Shown piece after piece: positions 45,404-56,275 of a stretch of 64,000 bases of DNA; the stretch's first letter is position 1, and every line of letters starts with the position of its first letter. The notes below the pieces were generated by a model, which saw only the letters and a list, made by a program, of their open reading frames with translations, searched no databases and was not told the origin of the DNA. The DNA lies in contig JAYKKM010000065.1 in NCBI GenBank assembly GCA_035772405.1, forward strand, positions 629,001 to 693,000. Reading direction: 5' to 3'. Both the position numbers and the translations under genes were made by a program. The stretch comes from Chrysogorgia sp. JL179-B06 (Eukaryota; Cnidaria; Anthozoa; Scleralcyonacea; Chrysogorgiidae).

Positions 45404-45794
45404 GTATATGTATATCTGGACATAGGTAAAATGAGTAAAAAACCCTTACAAGAAAATTCTCATGGAATTCCTATAAGGAATTTCTATTAAAAATTGGCCT
45501 TATTTCGTATATGAAATCCTGTAGGACCAGACATGGACTGGCACTTGGTGCCAATGGCACATGCACCCCGTTGGGATTCTGTACCTGCACCCGTTTCCCT
45601 TAAACAATAGTAATACATGTATATACAGTAATACATGTATATGCAATAGTAATACATGTTTATTCGTACAATTCCTATTTAAAAACTCGATTTTGGATTT
45701 ATAATTGGCTTTACGTTTTAATCAGTATGATACTGCTAATAGTTTTGTACAATTAATTAATTGATATTAATAATAGTTTAGTTTACTATTACTC
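45404..45794. other. non-coding
   Basis: No exon recognised. Short tandem ATACATGTATATAC words lie near 45615-45660. Confidence 0.4.
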
Positions 45795-46020
45795 TTTTAG
45801 GTGAACGGAATACCCCAACAGGCTAGACGCCCAATTGATAGGGGTTCCGAGGGCCTACGATTTAAGGTCATTATCCGAGAAGACCCGAAAGTCTTACCAC
45901 TTGCTGGTAGCACTTTCTCCTCAATTATTTTTAAGACCCTGATTGGTGGTCCGACCCAGGATTTAAACCTGTGTCTCCCAGCTCATAGACATGTGTGGTA
46001 ACCACTAGACCATAAACAGC
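45795..46020 (-). repeat. tRNA-derived SINE, full-length-looking
   Basis: On the minus strand the element begins with TATGGTCTAGTGGTTACCAC (box A) and continues to CAGGTTTAAATCCTG (box B), the promoter layout of a tRNA-derived SINE. A body follows that shares GGGGTATTCCGTTCACC with the copy at 7966-8150. No intact cloverleaf or terminator suggests a working tRNA gene. Confidence 0.75.
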
Positions 46021-46405
46021 TGGTATTTGGGTTTAATATTATTTGTTTGTGTTAGTAATTTTTTCACTGTGTCCCCGTACTCGCTCAATGGCACCGCCCC
46101 AAATGAGAGGCCAGCCCGACTCTGTAGAGAATTTCTTATCGGAATTCTCAATTTCTATTTAGCAATTAGATCATGAGCTCTAAATCTTTGAGGTGATTCA
46201 TGTCATTGAAATTGAGCAACAGTGTTAGCTCTCACCCTATCAACCTTTACATCACTGCCTAAGTTTTAGAGTTACTAAGAAATATGTGTTTTACTAAGTG
46301 ACATATTTTCCATATCCTCACTAATGAAGATATCGATCACGTGATTAAACATTTTCCCACCTTTAGGATTGAATCTATATAATAAAAAGAAAATTACAAG
46401 GTGTC

Positions 46406-46514
46406 TTGAAGATATGAATTTTATCTTCGTGGCAAAAACAATATTTTGCTCATTCGCTACGCTCAATCGTACAATATTTATTTCACCACTCGAAGATAAA
46501 ATTCATATCTTCAA
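46406..46514. repeat. foldback cassette with perfect 24-base arms
   Basis: The segment 46406-46429 (TTGAAGATATGAATTTTATC...) and 46491-46514 are exact complements. Inside them GTGGCAAAAACAATATT mirrors AATATTTATTTCACCAC. The centre TGCTCATTCGCTACGCTCAA resembles the centre of the hairpin at 49650-49772. No coding capacity. Confidence 0.85.
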
Positions 46515-46518
46515 CATC

Positions 46519-46613
<95 letters not shown>

Positions 46614-46700
46614 ATCCATCCATCCATCCATCCATCCATCCATCCATCCATCCATCCATCCATCCATCCATCCATCCATCCATCCATCCATCCATCCATC
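46519..46700. repeat. (TA)n followed by (TCCA)n microsatellite
   Basis: About 90 bases of alternating TA (46522-46610) pass directly into about 90 bases of TCCA units (46611-46699). Apparent open frames across it (Tyr-Ile and Met-Asp-Gly-Trp runs) are artefacts of the repeat. The block lies at the 5'-truncation point of the LINE that follows. Confidence 0.95.
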
Positions 46701-46704
46701 CTGG

Positions 46705-48655
46705 AAAGTACCTGGAAAGTTTTAAATAATCTGATGGGCAAAAAGTTCTGAAATAACTAAATTAAACCTAAACCCATCTGAATCTATTACTGATGCCAAA
46801 AGTATTGCAAATTCTTTTAATACACACTTTACAGAGATTGGTCCTAAACTTGCATCACTAATACCACCACCAATCCAGGGTAAAACATTTGAAAACTATC
46901 TAACTAAAGTTGAATCTACTTTTGGCTTTTCAAACATCCTACCTACTCGCGTCTTAAAGCTGCTGGAAACCAGTAATGTCGGGAAAGCTGTGGGAACTGA
47001 TAAAATTTCAAACAAAATTCTAAAATTATCTGCACCATATATTTATGAATCATTGAGTGCCATGTTCAATTTGTCACTTCAAACTAATATTGTTCCAAGT
47101 GACTGGAAAATTGGCAAGGTAACTCCAATTTTCAAAGCGGGTGATCGTTGTGATAGGAACAACTACAGACCAATTTCAGTCATCTCAACGGTTGCTCGAA
47201 TCTTTGAAAGGGTTGTGTGTGAACAATTAGAGAACTATATAACCAAGAACAATGTAATCAATTCCAGGCAATCTGGTTTTCGATCTTTGTTTTCCACCAC
47301 AACAGCCATGCTAGATTTAACAAATGAATGGTGTTTCAACATTGATAGGAAACTTATAAATGGGGTCCTATTCTTAGACCTTAAAAAAGCCTTTGATACA
47401 GTTGATCACACAATCCTTTTAAAGAAATTAGAATATATTGGTTTAAATCAATCTTCAATTGACTGGTTTAAATCTTATCTTGGTAAACGAGTACAAATGT
47501 GCATGGTTAATGGTATACTCTCAGACCCAGAGCAGCTTTCTTGTGGGGTCCCACAAGGAACTATTCTAGGGCCACTTTTGTTCTTAATTTACATAAATGA
47601 TTTACCAAACTGTGTTAAATACAGTTCAACTAGAATGTATGCAGATGATACAAACCTAACTGCATCTGGTTCTAGTATCCCAGAAATTAAATTGATGTTA
47701 GACAAGGATACTGAAAGTCTTGTGGAGTGGCTTTGTGTTAATAAACTTACATTGAATGTAGTAAAAACTGAATACATGTTGATTGGCTCGTGGCAAAGAA
47801 TAGCCAGTCTAAACGATAACCTATCTCTATCCATTAATGGCATAGCTTTAAAACAGGCTCATGCTTTAAAATGCCTAGGACTTACAATTGATGATAATTT
47901 GACTTGGCAAAATCACATTGAAAATGTCATAAAGAAAGTTAAAAGCAATTTAAGTATTATGAAAAAAGCAAAGCCATTCCTTGACAAACAGCTTCTGACA
48001 AGTATTTACTATTCAATCATAGAACCTCATTTTACTTACTGTTCTGTTGTGTGGGATAGTATTGATAAAACGCTTGCAGATAAGCTTCAGAAATTACAAA
48101 ACCGAGCAGCCCGTATAATTACAAGTGCTCCATACACAATCCATACTTGTGATGTTTTCTCTGACTTAAAATGGTCAACTCTTGATCAAAAAAGGAAATG
48201 TCAGAAAGCAATTTTGATGCATAAAATTGTTAATGGCCATGCTCCATCCTATTTATCCAAAATGTGTGAAAAGCAATTTGGCTCAACGGTATATAATTTC
48301 AGATCATCCAACAATAATATCCAAATACCAAAAGTTAGAACTAAATGCTATAAAGACAGCTTTGGTATATCTGGACCTATGATATGGAATTCCTTACCTG
48401 ACTCATTGAAAAATGAAAATAATCTTTCAAAATTTAAGAAAGAAATCCGTAAATTACAACTCCTGCATTGACAACATTAATTATTTAGCTTTACTCTTCT
48501 GTACATAATGTAAATACATTTAACAAAAAAACAAAACAAAAACAACTTGTAAATATATTTAGTTATCTTTTTTACACGGCTTCTAGGTAGACCAGAACTA
48601 AGAATTTTATTTGTAATTTTTATTTCTGATAGAACTACCGTGTTTAAATAAATTT
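46705..48655 (+). mobile_element. 5'-truncated CR1/L2-like LINE
   Basis: The element runs from the microsatellite junction to a 3' end that dissolves into (TCTA)n at about 48655, as expected for L2/CR1 tails. It contains one long reverse-transcriptase frame (separate entry) and lacks the endonuclease. The poly-T-free 3' region holds AACTACCGTGTTTAAATAAA. Confidence 0.85.
46751..48471 (+). CDS. LINE reverse transcriptase, open frame
   Basis: The frame is open from about 46751 (first ATG at 46990, giving 493 residues) to a TGA at 48469. All reverse-transcriptase blocks are present: [67 protein letters not shown] (first catalytic Asp), [20 protein letters not shown] and RMYADDTNL (YADD pair). 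A C-terminal thumb follows with [13 protein letters not shown] and [12 protein letters not shown]. It copies LINE RNA into DNA at the target site. The endonuclease-bearing N-terminus is missing through 5' truncation, and one shift near 46750 cuts the upstream reading. The lack of stops over about 1.7 kb suggests a young copy. Confidence 0.9.
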
Positions 48656-48861
48656 TATCTATCTATCTATCTATCCATCCATCTATATATATATCTATAT
48701 ATATATCTATATATATATCTATATATATATCTATATATATATCTATATATATATCTATATATATCTATATATATATCTATATATATATATCTATATATCT
48801 ATATCTATATCTATATCTATATCTATATCTATATCTATATCTATATCTCTCTCTATCTATA

Positions 48862-48914
<53 letters not shown>

Positions 48915-49500
48915 ATCTATCTATCTACCTATCTACCTATCTACCTATCTACCTATCTACACATCTACACATCTACACATCTACACATCTACACATCTAC
49001 ACATCTACACATCTACACATCTACACATCTACACATCTACACAACTACACATCTACACATCTACACATCTACACATCTACACATCTACACATCTACACAT
49101 CTACACATCTACACATCTACACATCTACACATCTACACATCTACACATCTACACATCTACACATCTACACATCTACACATCTACACATCTACACATCTAC
49201 ACATCTACACATCTACACATCTACACATCTACACATCTACACATCTACACATCTACACATCTACACACATACACACACATCTACACACATCTACACACAC
49301 ATACACACACATATACACACATATACACACATATACACACATATACACACATATACACACATATACACACATATACACACATATACACACATATACACAC
49401 ATATACACACATATACACATACACACACACAGACACACAGACACACACAGACACACACAGACACACACAGACACACACAGACACACACACACACATATAC
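48653..49500. repeat. compound microsatellite, about 850 bases
   Basis: The order along the plus strand is (TCTA)n, ATATATCT units, (TATATC)n, CTCTCTAT units, CTACCTAT units, a long regular run of the 8-base unit CTACACAT (about 48955-49262), then CACATATACA units and CACACAGA units. It starts at the LINE tail. Cys/Val/Met-rich open frames on the minus strand are repeat artefacts. Confidence 0.97.
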
Positions 49501-49649
49501 AGTATCAGTTGTGACTGATACTGTATATATATACACTATATATATATCAGATTTTTGCACTTGTTTGGGATTAACCGCACTTGAATCAGCCAACATAGTC
49601 GAGAAACATTTTCATGTATATTATTAATTAATAATATATATTAATACAT

Positions 49650-49772
49650 GATGTGCGGAAATATGAAATTTACTTTGAGTGTTTACCAGGATATCGAACG
49701 AGTGAGCACAGCGAACGAGTGAGATATCCTGGTCAACACTAGAAATAAAGTTCATATTTCAAAGCATCCATG
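49650..49772. repeat. foldback cassette with ACCAGGATATC arms
   Basis: ACCAGGATATC (49685-49695) and GATATCCTGGT (49722-49732) are perfect arms around CGAACGAGTGAGCACAGCG. Outer, less perfect arms read AAATATGAAATTTACTTTGA and CAAAG...AACTTTATTTCTAG on the other side. No coding capacity. Confidence 0.75.
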
Positions 49773-50001
49773 TATTTTTCTGTTTATTATTATAAAAAAA
49801 TGTCCAATTGCTTAGAAAAAAACAGCTTTAAACTATAGTATCAGCAATAATTGTCACATGTGTGATTATCACTTATTAGTTGTGATCTTATTAGTTGTGA
49901 AAAATCAATAAAACCCTCTACTTTGTGTAATAAATATGTATATATTATATATATATTCACACTTCTATGTGACCTTCCCTGGTATATTGAAGAAAATTTA
50001 C

Positions 50002-51056
50002 CTCATCTTCATTACTATTTTGCACAACATTGTCATTCATATTTCCATCTTGGCCTGATCCATCCTCTTCATCTGATCCATCCTCTTCATTCATGTCCTC
50101 ACATTGATCTCCCCCCACTTCATTATCATCATCTTCAGAGCTGTTATATTGCAAGTCAAAATCATCCAGATGCTCATCAAATTCACCATGATTATTGTTG
50201 CCAGCCTGTTCTATCTGTAAGGAAAAAAATGATAAATGTGAATGAGATTTTTTGGATTACACCTGGATTCTGTTAACGATACTTAGTTCAGCATTGTTAG
50301 ATGGTCAATCGCTTAAAATAGACAATGTCAACACCTTTTTGAGCATAAGCTATTCCATTTATATTTTAAGCTGAAAAGATTAGCCGACAACATGACCAGA
50401 GTAATATTTTTAGTTATTAGTAATTAAATACTTCATGTTTTTTCTCGCTTATTGAGTAGGTTAGCCAGAAAGTAGTGGTATACTTATATTTAAGTGTTTA
50501 TCCTTATGGTTATACTTATTATTTCTATCAATGGTGAATTATGCCAAAAGTCTGCATGTTATTGAGCATCAAGTTCATAAAATAACAAATTAAATTTGCC
50601 TGGCCTCGGATTGGAATTTCAGTCAAAGTTTTATGGGGGTATAGGTATTTGGAAACTGCGGGTAATAGGAACACATGGCAACATGATCGCTAGTCCTTGT
50701 AGGTAAAACCCTCCTCGCGAGCACCACATTTTTTCAATACCCTGAACTATTAAGAGTTCCTATCAGTATCATGCATTCCATGACTATTAATACCATAAAG
50801 AATGAAAACGTATATACAAAGGAGAAAAGGTTGAACTTACGTAATAGGCCTCTGTGTCTGTGTCACTGTGGTCCATGCTACAGACACGTTCTCTGACTTG
50901 TCTCGTGGGACATGTAGATTCTGTCTGTATTAAATGAGAGCTTGAGCTTTCAATTAACGATAATTCCTTTCTCTTTCGATGATGAAAACGAGTTGTTCTC
51001 GGTACTTGAACCGTCGGATCAGCTAAGTACTCTTTATAGCGCCGCTGGGTAGACAT
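50002..51056 (-). CDS. CACTA/EnSpm-like transposase, first two exons
   Basis: Exon 1 (51056-50841) starts MSTQRRYKEYLADPTVQVPR, is basic and Ser-rich, and ends at GTAAGT. Exon 2 (50214-50002) is highly acidic (DDNEVGGDQCEDMNEEDGSD region) and ends at GTAAAT. Both junctions are phase 0. This basic-then-acidic N-terminus is what I associate with the animal CACTA-like transposase family whose core is seen at 5759-7708. The core exons expected further along the minus strand are not found before the microsatellite at 49.5 kb, so the gene is partial. It starts 252 bases from, and faces away from, the BEN gene. Confidence 0.6.
50215..50840. other. intron of the CACTA-like gene
   Basis: GT-AG intron in phase 0 between the two exons. 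Nothing else recognised in it. Confidence 0.5.
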
Positions 51057-51307
51057 ATTCTGTGTCAAGGGACAAAGGATTGTGAATTCAAATAATCGAA
51101 TTCAAACAAGCTTGGATTGGGCCTTGGCCTGCTTTGCCACTCTTCGGGTTCCGGGGTTCCGCCGACAATTTCCGATTAGCCGCACACTCGGTACCAGGGT
51201 GCTTATATATAAAGCGCCACTCTTTCAGCTTCATAGTATTCCCATACGGCCACGTGTTGACTGCTGAAATATTTTGAGCTTTCGAAGAACTTGACAATTA
51301 CTGAATA
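51057..51307. promoter_or_regulatory. shared head-to-head promoter region
   Basis: Only 251 bases separate the two start codons. Near 51202-51213 the symmetrical TTATATATAA can serve as a TATA box in both directions. It lies about 95 bases before the BEN start and about 145 bases before the transposase start. GC is higher than in the flanks, and inverted CCAAT-like words occur (GATTGGGCC at 51117). The call rests on position and the TATA word only. Confidence 0.5.
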
Positions 51308-53301
51308 ATGATGATGTTTGCGCTCTTTGAATTCTTCGAAGAAAATTCATTGACGTCGGTCAGTGGAACTGGGTCGATGACCATGGACTAATTGACCGCG
51401 AAAACTTGTCGAAAGATACCGAGGTAAGCATTTTTATACATAATATTATATGCACAGCACTTATTTGTCATGTAAACAAAACAGATTAAAAGTCAATCAA
51501 GTTAAATCGTTTTATAAAGCATAAATTTAAGCCCAAAAGAAAGAAAAGCCTCTAACACTGGGATTGAAATATCAATGTTTCAACTTTCAAGTAGAATTTA
51601 TGATATGCAAGAGGAATTTTCATTGACACGACATTTGTCATTCTATTTTCACCAAACCTATATTGCACAAACCTAAAAAGAACGATTTTCAACACTAGAA
51701 AAACACAAAAGAGATACCAGAAACCTCAACAGGAGTTTGGATGGTCGAAATTGACCGAGGATTGAAAGGATTGCAAATGTATGTCAATTAGGTTATACAT
51801 TTGGTCTTGAACGATCAGAAAGCCTTCATAGTTCTTCAACGACAATTTTGATTTTTAAGAGTAAAACAGTTTGTAATTGGGTTAAAAAAGCTGCATACAG
51901 GCTACAGCCTCATTATTACAACAGCTATATCTGTCTTTAAGACCATTACCTGTTACTAGAGGAGCTTATATAGTTATATTTCACTTGGGAGCCAGGATCT
52001 CACGTTTGCCAAATTACTTGGATAAAAAAGCTGGGTAACTTGCTTTCATACAAACAGCTCCTAAGCATTTGAGAAACAAGCACTTTAGTGTCCGATCATT
52101 ATCAATGTGCCTTTGAGTGTCACTATCAACACATAATTTTAAAATTATATATAGGTTATTGTGAAATGGCCAACAAATCCCAAAGTATTAAAAAGCTTAG
52201 GGAAGAAGTCACTTCCTGTTGACAGTGAAAGAAAGGACTGTGCAGCATATGTCCTTAAAACTAGTGGTAAGTTAATATCACCAAGTAAGCAATTTATACA
52301 CAGTATATATGCTACAGTATCTCTGTCAATGTATATTTTTTTCAAACCATGAATTGGTCCTGTGAACACCCATAATTGTTTTCCTACTACTAAAACTATC
52401 CAAGTTTGGCCGCTTTACTTTCATGTTTCAAATGTTCAACTGTTTACATCTACTGTATTATGAAGGTAAATTCAATGGCAATGTTTTCTGAAAGCAATTT
52501 TAGTCAAAATTACAGATATTGAGTTTGAGTTGCTGCACAGAGCATTCTAACTAGACCATGTAGAAGCTAGTCTAATCTACGATTCATGCTGAAGTAAATC
52601 ATTGAACATTTAAAACAAGTTTGCAGAGAAAACTTGAATGGTTTAGAGCCACTTGCAGATTGTGTTTTGTTACTGTAGTACTGGGATTCACTATTGCCTG
52701 TTCATGGGTGGATATACTTCCCTATATGCAAAACAAAAACTTTTTAATTTTTTACTTTCTTTGAACTTATTTTTTGTAGATAATCTTTAGTACTTAAGAC
52801 AGCTAGCTAACGACATATCAAAAGGCTCTGATAACAGCTTATTGTCACCCAACCCTGACAAGAAAAGATCCAGAAAGAAGAATTTAAAGTACCTCAATGA
52901 AAATTGTGATGAAGAGGAAATAACAAAAACTGCGGTAAGATTGTTTTTATTAAGAGTTCAGTGAGAACTTATATTTAACAAGATGCCCACTAGGCATTAA
53001 CTCGGGCTACTTAGGCTAGTGGCTTGTTGAAAGACATTGTAGGCAAATTCCACGATTAGAGTGCAATATACACAAATCTATGGTTGTAAGTAATGACACA
53101 GCTCTGTCAGTGCAGCGGTGGTTAAATTTTCCACTGAAATTTTCAATATCACCAAACTGTGCAACTGTATAACAAAGCTATCACAGATTTGATTACAATA
53201 TGGAGGTGAGTTGGCTCAGTATCAGAGCTTACTGAGAATAAACAATGCAAAGCTTATAAAAATATTACAGTTACCTCAAAACAGTTAACATATTTCCATA
53301 C

Positions 53302-54080
53302 TAAAGTTGGGCGGTATACCGGTATTCTTAGTTATTCACGGTATTTAGTTGATACCGGTATGGCGGTGTTGGTTTTGACGCTATACCGGTATACCGTTAT
53401 CGGCGGTATACTGTAAGATATACCGGTATCATGGCTATCATTAGTTTATCTTTTTATTTAAACAGCAAGAAAAGTTCACAAACGAAAAACAAACACAATG
53501 TATGCGTGCGCGAAATAGGGTATAGATTAGATTTTAACATTTTAGAACATCGTTAATTAGCCAAAATTTGGAAGCCATCAAGTGCACGATATTTTAGCGT
53601 TTCATTTGTCGTAAACAACTCCAAATATGGGAGCTAAGTAGATTGTGCATTTGCGCTACGTTATGGCTAAGACTAAGTTTTCTAACGCGAAGGCAATACT
53701 TTAGCCATTTATTACAAATTAAGCCAAAAGTATGTATTTGCATATAGCTCCGCAAAATTGAGGCAAGGTAAGGCAATTCTTATCCGGTAGCCAGACGGTT
53801 CATAGCTGTTGGAAACGTTACTGCCTGTAACTTGGTTTCAACTTGACCATAATTTGGATCAGTAAAAAAATAAATTTTACGACAGCCACGCAGCCGATCA
53901 TATAGAAACAACGATCGTTAAAATGGATAATTTTCTTGATTTTGCCTTGAATTTTTGGGTTATTGGGTGGAAACTGCATTTACTGTAGATCACACATTTC
54001 CTTAAAAGATTTTAACGGTATACCGCGATATTTTAAAAATACCGTAACCGGTATTGAAATTTCAATACCGCCCAACTTTA
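53302..54080. mobile_element. non-autonomous hAT element in a BEN-gene intron
   Basis: TAAAGTTGGGCGGTAT at 53302 and ATACCGCCCAACTTTA ending at 54080 are exact complements. TTCCATAC flanks both sides (53294-53301 and 54081-54088). Many TACCGGTAT palindromes lie near both ends. No transposase. Confidence 0.93.
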
Positions 54081-54686
54081 TTCCATACACCATTCATATG
54101 TTCAGTCTCTTATATTAAATTGTTAAACATAGGTTTATTCGAGTACACATCAGCGTACGGAAACATAGATTTGATCCTGAGTTGATTGAGTACACATCAA
54201 GATGGCAAACTACCAACCGTGTCAAAATTTCGAGACATCCTTTGAAAACTTGTTGTGTTCTTGCTTAAAAGTTTGCCTATTCAAATTATCTATTAGGCTC
54301 CACGAAAAAAAAGAAAAACAAACCAGTGTGGTACCCAAGATCTGCAACTTTCAAGGCAAATTGAACATGATTTAAATATGCAATTGAATGCTACGAAAGT
54401 AAGTACAGTAGCCACCAGCTTTTGAAAATCTCAGAAGTAGTATTATGTATTGTTCCATAATTAGTATGCCAAATTAAAATGACTACTGTTTTTAATATTG
54501 AAGGGGGCAACAAAGTCTTTGGAGGGAATCAATTCAAGTGGTGATGAAGAGGATTTCTATGAGGTGCGTTTTAACGTCTAAACTATTCACTTTTTTAAAT
54601 ATAGAATCTCCCCCAATAGAAACCTGGGTTTTGAAGCTCTTTTTTGAGGTATTTCACTTTTAAATATGCCTGTCCCAAAGACAGGT

Positions 54687-54756
54687 GGACGGGCCGATGG
54701 CTTGGAGTAGACAGATGACACATGGATTACAGGTTCGATTCCTGTCTGCGACTTTT
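54687..54756 (+). repeat. tRNA-like (SINE or tRNA pseudogene) sequence
   Basis: GATGGCTTGGAGTAGAC is box A-like, and ACAGGTTCGATTCCTGT is a perfect T-arm with box B. A run of seven T's (54755 onward) is a polymerase III stop. The acceptor stem does not close, so a working tRNA is unlikely. It lies in an intron of the BEN gene. Confidence 0.6.
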
Positions 54757-55155
54757 TTTCTGAGAATACAATTTAATCAGTTAAATATTTTGATTTTGTG
54801 TTATGCTTCAGGAGATGATGTCATTAAAAAAAAGAAATAGAATTCTTGAAAAGGAAAATGAAAAGATAAACGAACGGAACAAACACCTTACTCAGATGCT
54901 GCAAAACCAAAAAGGTAACTTTCTTGTTACAAACAGAAATGTTATGCTTAATATTTTCCAGCATATTTTTCTACAGGAACAGATGATTTTTTGCAACTTG
55001 TCTAAAACCTTTGACCCTTCTGTATTAGGTGCTATTACTAAACTTCTGTATTAGGTGCCCCCTCTAATTAGACCCTGTTTATGCAATGCCATACAAAATG
55101 ATCAACTTTATACAAGCATTGTGTAGATGCGGATATAATAATTTTGTAACCATAA

Positions 55156-55247
55156 CTCATTTATTGATATTATGGTAAATATGTTACCATAATAATATCA
55201 TTGATATTATGGTAAATATGTCACCATAATATCAATAAATGAGTAAA
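55156..55247. repeat. small AT-rich foldback
   Basis: ACTCATTTATTGATATTATG on the left is mirrored by CATAATATCAATAAATGAGT on the right, with TGATATTATGGTAAATATGT repeated in the middle. It lies in an intron of the BEN gene. Confidence 0.8.
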
Positions 55248-55954
55248 TATGCCAGTTGAAAATATGTAAAAGTTGCATTCAGTAATTCAGTTACCCTAGT
55301 TATGTAACAATCTATAAACTCTCTCACTGAAGGTATAAATGATGTTATGGAGGCAGTGCAAAGGATTGAGCAGATATTGGAAAATGGAGATATGTTGCAA
55401 TCCAGGAAGACGCCTTCTGGCAGAAGCTCTCCATTGCCAATAAGGTCCCCAATGCAGAAACCTTTGAGTCCCTTGACAACACCAAGAACCCCAATCGCAC
55501 CAAAATATCAGATGACACCAACTGTTGTTTCAAGGTCACCATTGGCTTCAGTTGACATTAACCAGCTTGGATGTAAAATGGTAAGATATATTTCTAATCT
55601 ACTATAGTGTGGCCAAAGTGGAGTGTTTCCTCCAATGGTACCATTTAAACAGGGAGAAGAAGAGGGTCAAAACAGTTTTGAAAAGAAGTGGCTTACAAGT
55701 TGACTTGAAAGACGACTTGCATGATGATGTATTTAACTCGTTGCCTGCAAATAGTGAATACCTGCAAAGCATTCTGGTAGAATACAACATCATGCAAATG
55801 GTATATTTTTCATTCAGATGTTTTACCACAGTAGATGCTATATTCTGCCTGATAGTTCATAGTCGGTAGCCTTAACTCTACCATTGTTCCTTGGCATCAT
55901 AAAGCATTAGTTTTCCTTAACCATAATCCATACAAAAATGCCAATGAATTGAAA

Positions 55955-56275
55955 ATCAAGTTTGTCTTATTTGAAAGAACTCTTAAAACAATGAGGAATA
56001 ACAATTTACAGCTCTCTCATATTTAAATTACTTATTGAGACATTTAGACTTAGGTGATATTCAAATGAATAATTATCTATGACGTAGCAAGTTATAATTG
56101 TTCATGATTTTCTAATGTTGTGTACAACCTGCTATGTCAGATCAGCTCGTTTAAATTTTAAATACACAAGTCTAAATATCTCAAGGACTGAATGAAATAC
56201 AGTATGGAAGAGCTGTAAGTTGTTATTCCTCAATCCTCATTGTTTTAAGAGTTTTTCAAATAAGATAAACTTAAT
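55955..56275. mobile_element. MITE with AAGTTTGTCTTATTTGAAAG arms
   Basis: The left arm from 55955 (AAGTTTGTCTTATTTGAAAG, then AACTCTTAAAACAATGAGGA) is mirrored, with few changes, by a right arm ending TTTTTCAAATAAGATAAACTT at about 56272. The interior has GACTTAGGTGATATTCAAAT and no gene. It lies between BEN exons 7 and 8. Confidence 0.75.

Noticed and set aside
46483..46741. Long open frames of Tyr-Ile and Met-Asp-Gly-Trp repeats
   Set aside because: They are translations of the (TA)n and (TCCA)n microsatellites in all frames.
48955..49262. Possible CRISPR-like or minisatellite array of regular units
   Set aside because: The 8-base unit is uninterrupted, with no spacers. It is a microsatellite in a eukaryotic genome.
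49253..49596. Cys/Val/Met-rich repeat proteins on the minus strand
   Set aside because: They are artefacts of the CACACATATA and CACACAGA microsatellite.
54687..54756. Candidate functional tRNA gene
   Set aside because: The T-arm and boxes are good, but acceptor and anticodon stems do not close. Listed as tRNA-like repeat instead.
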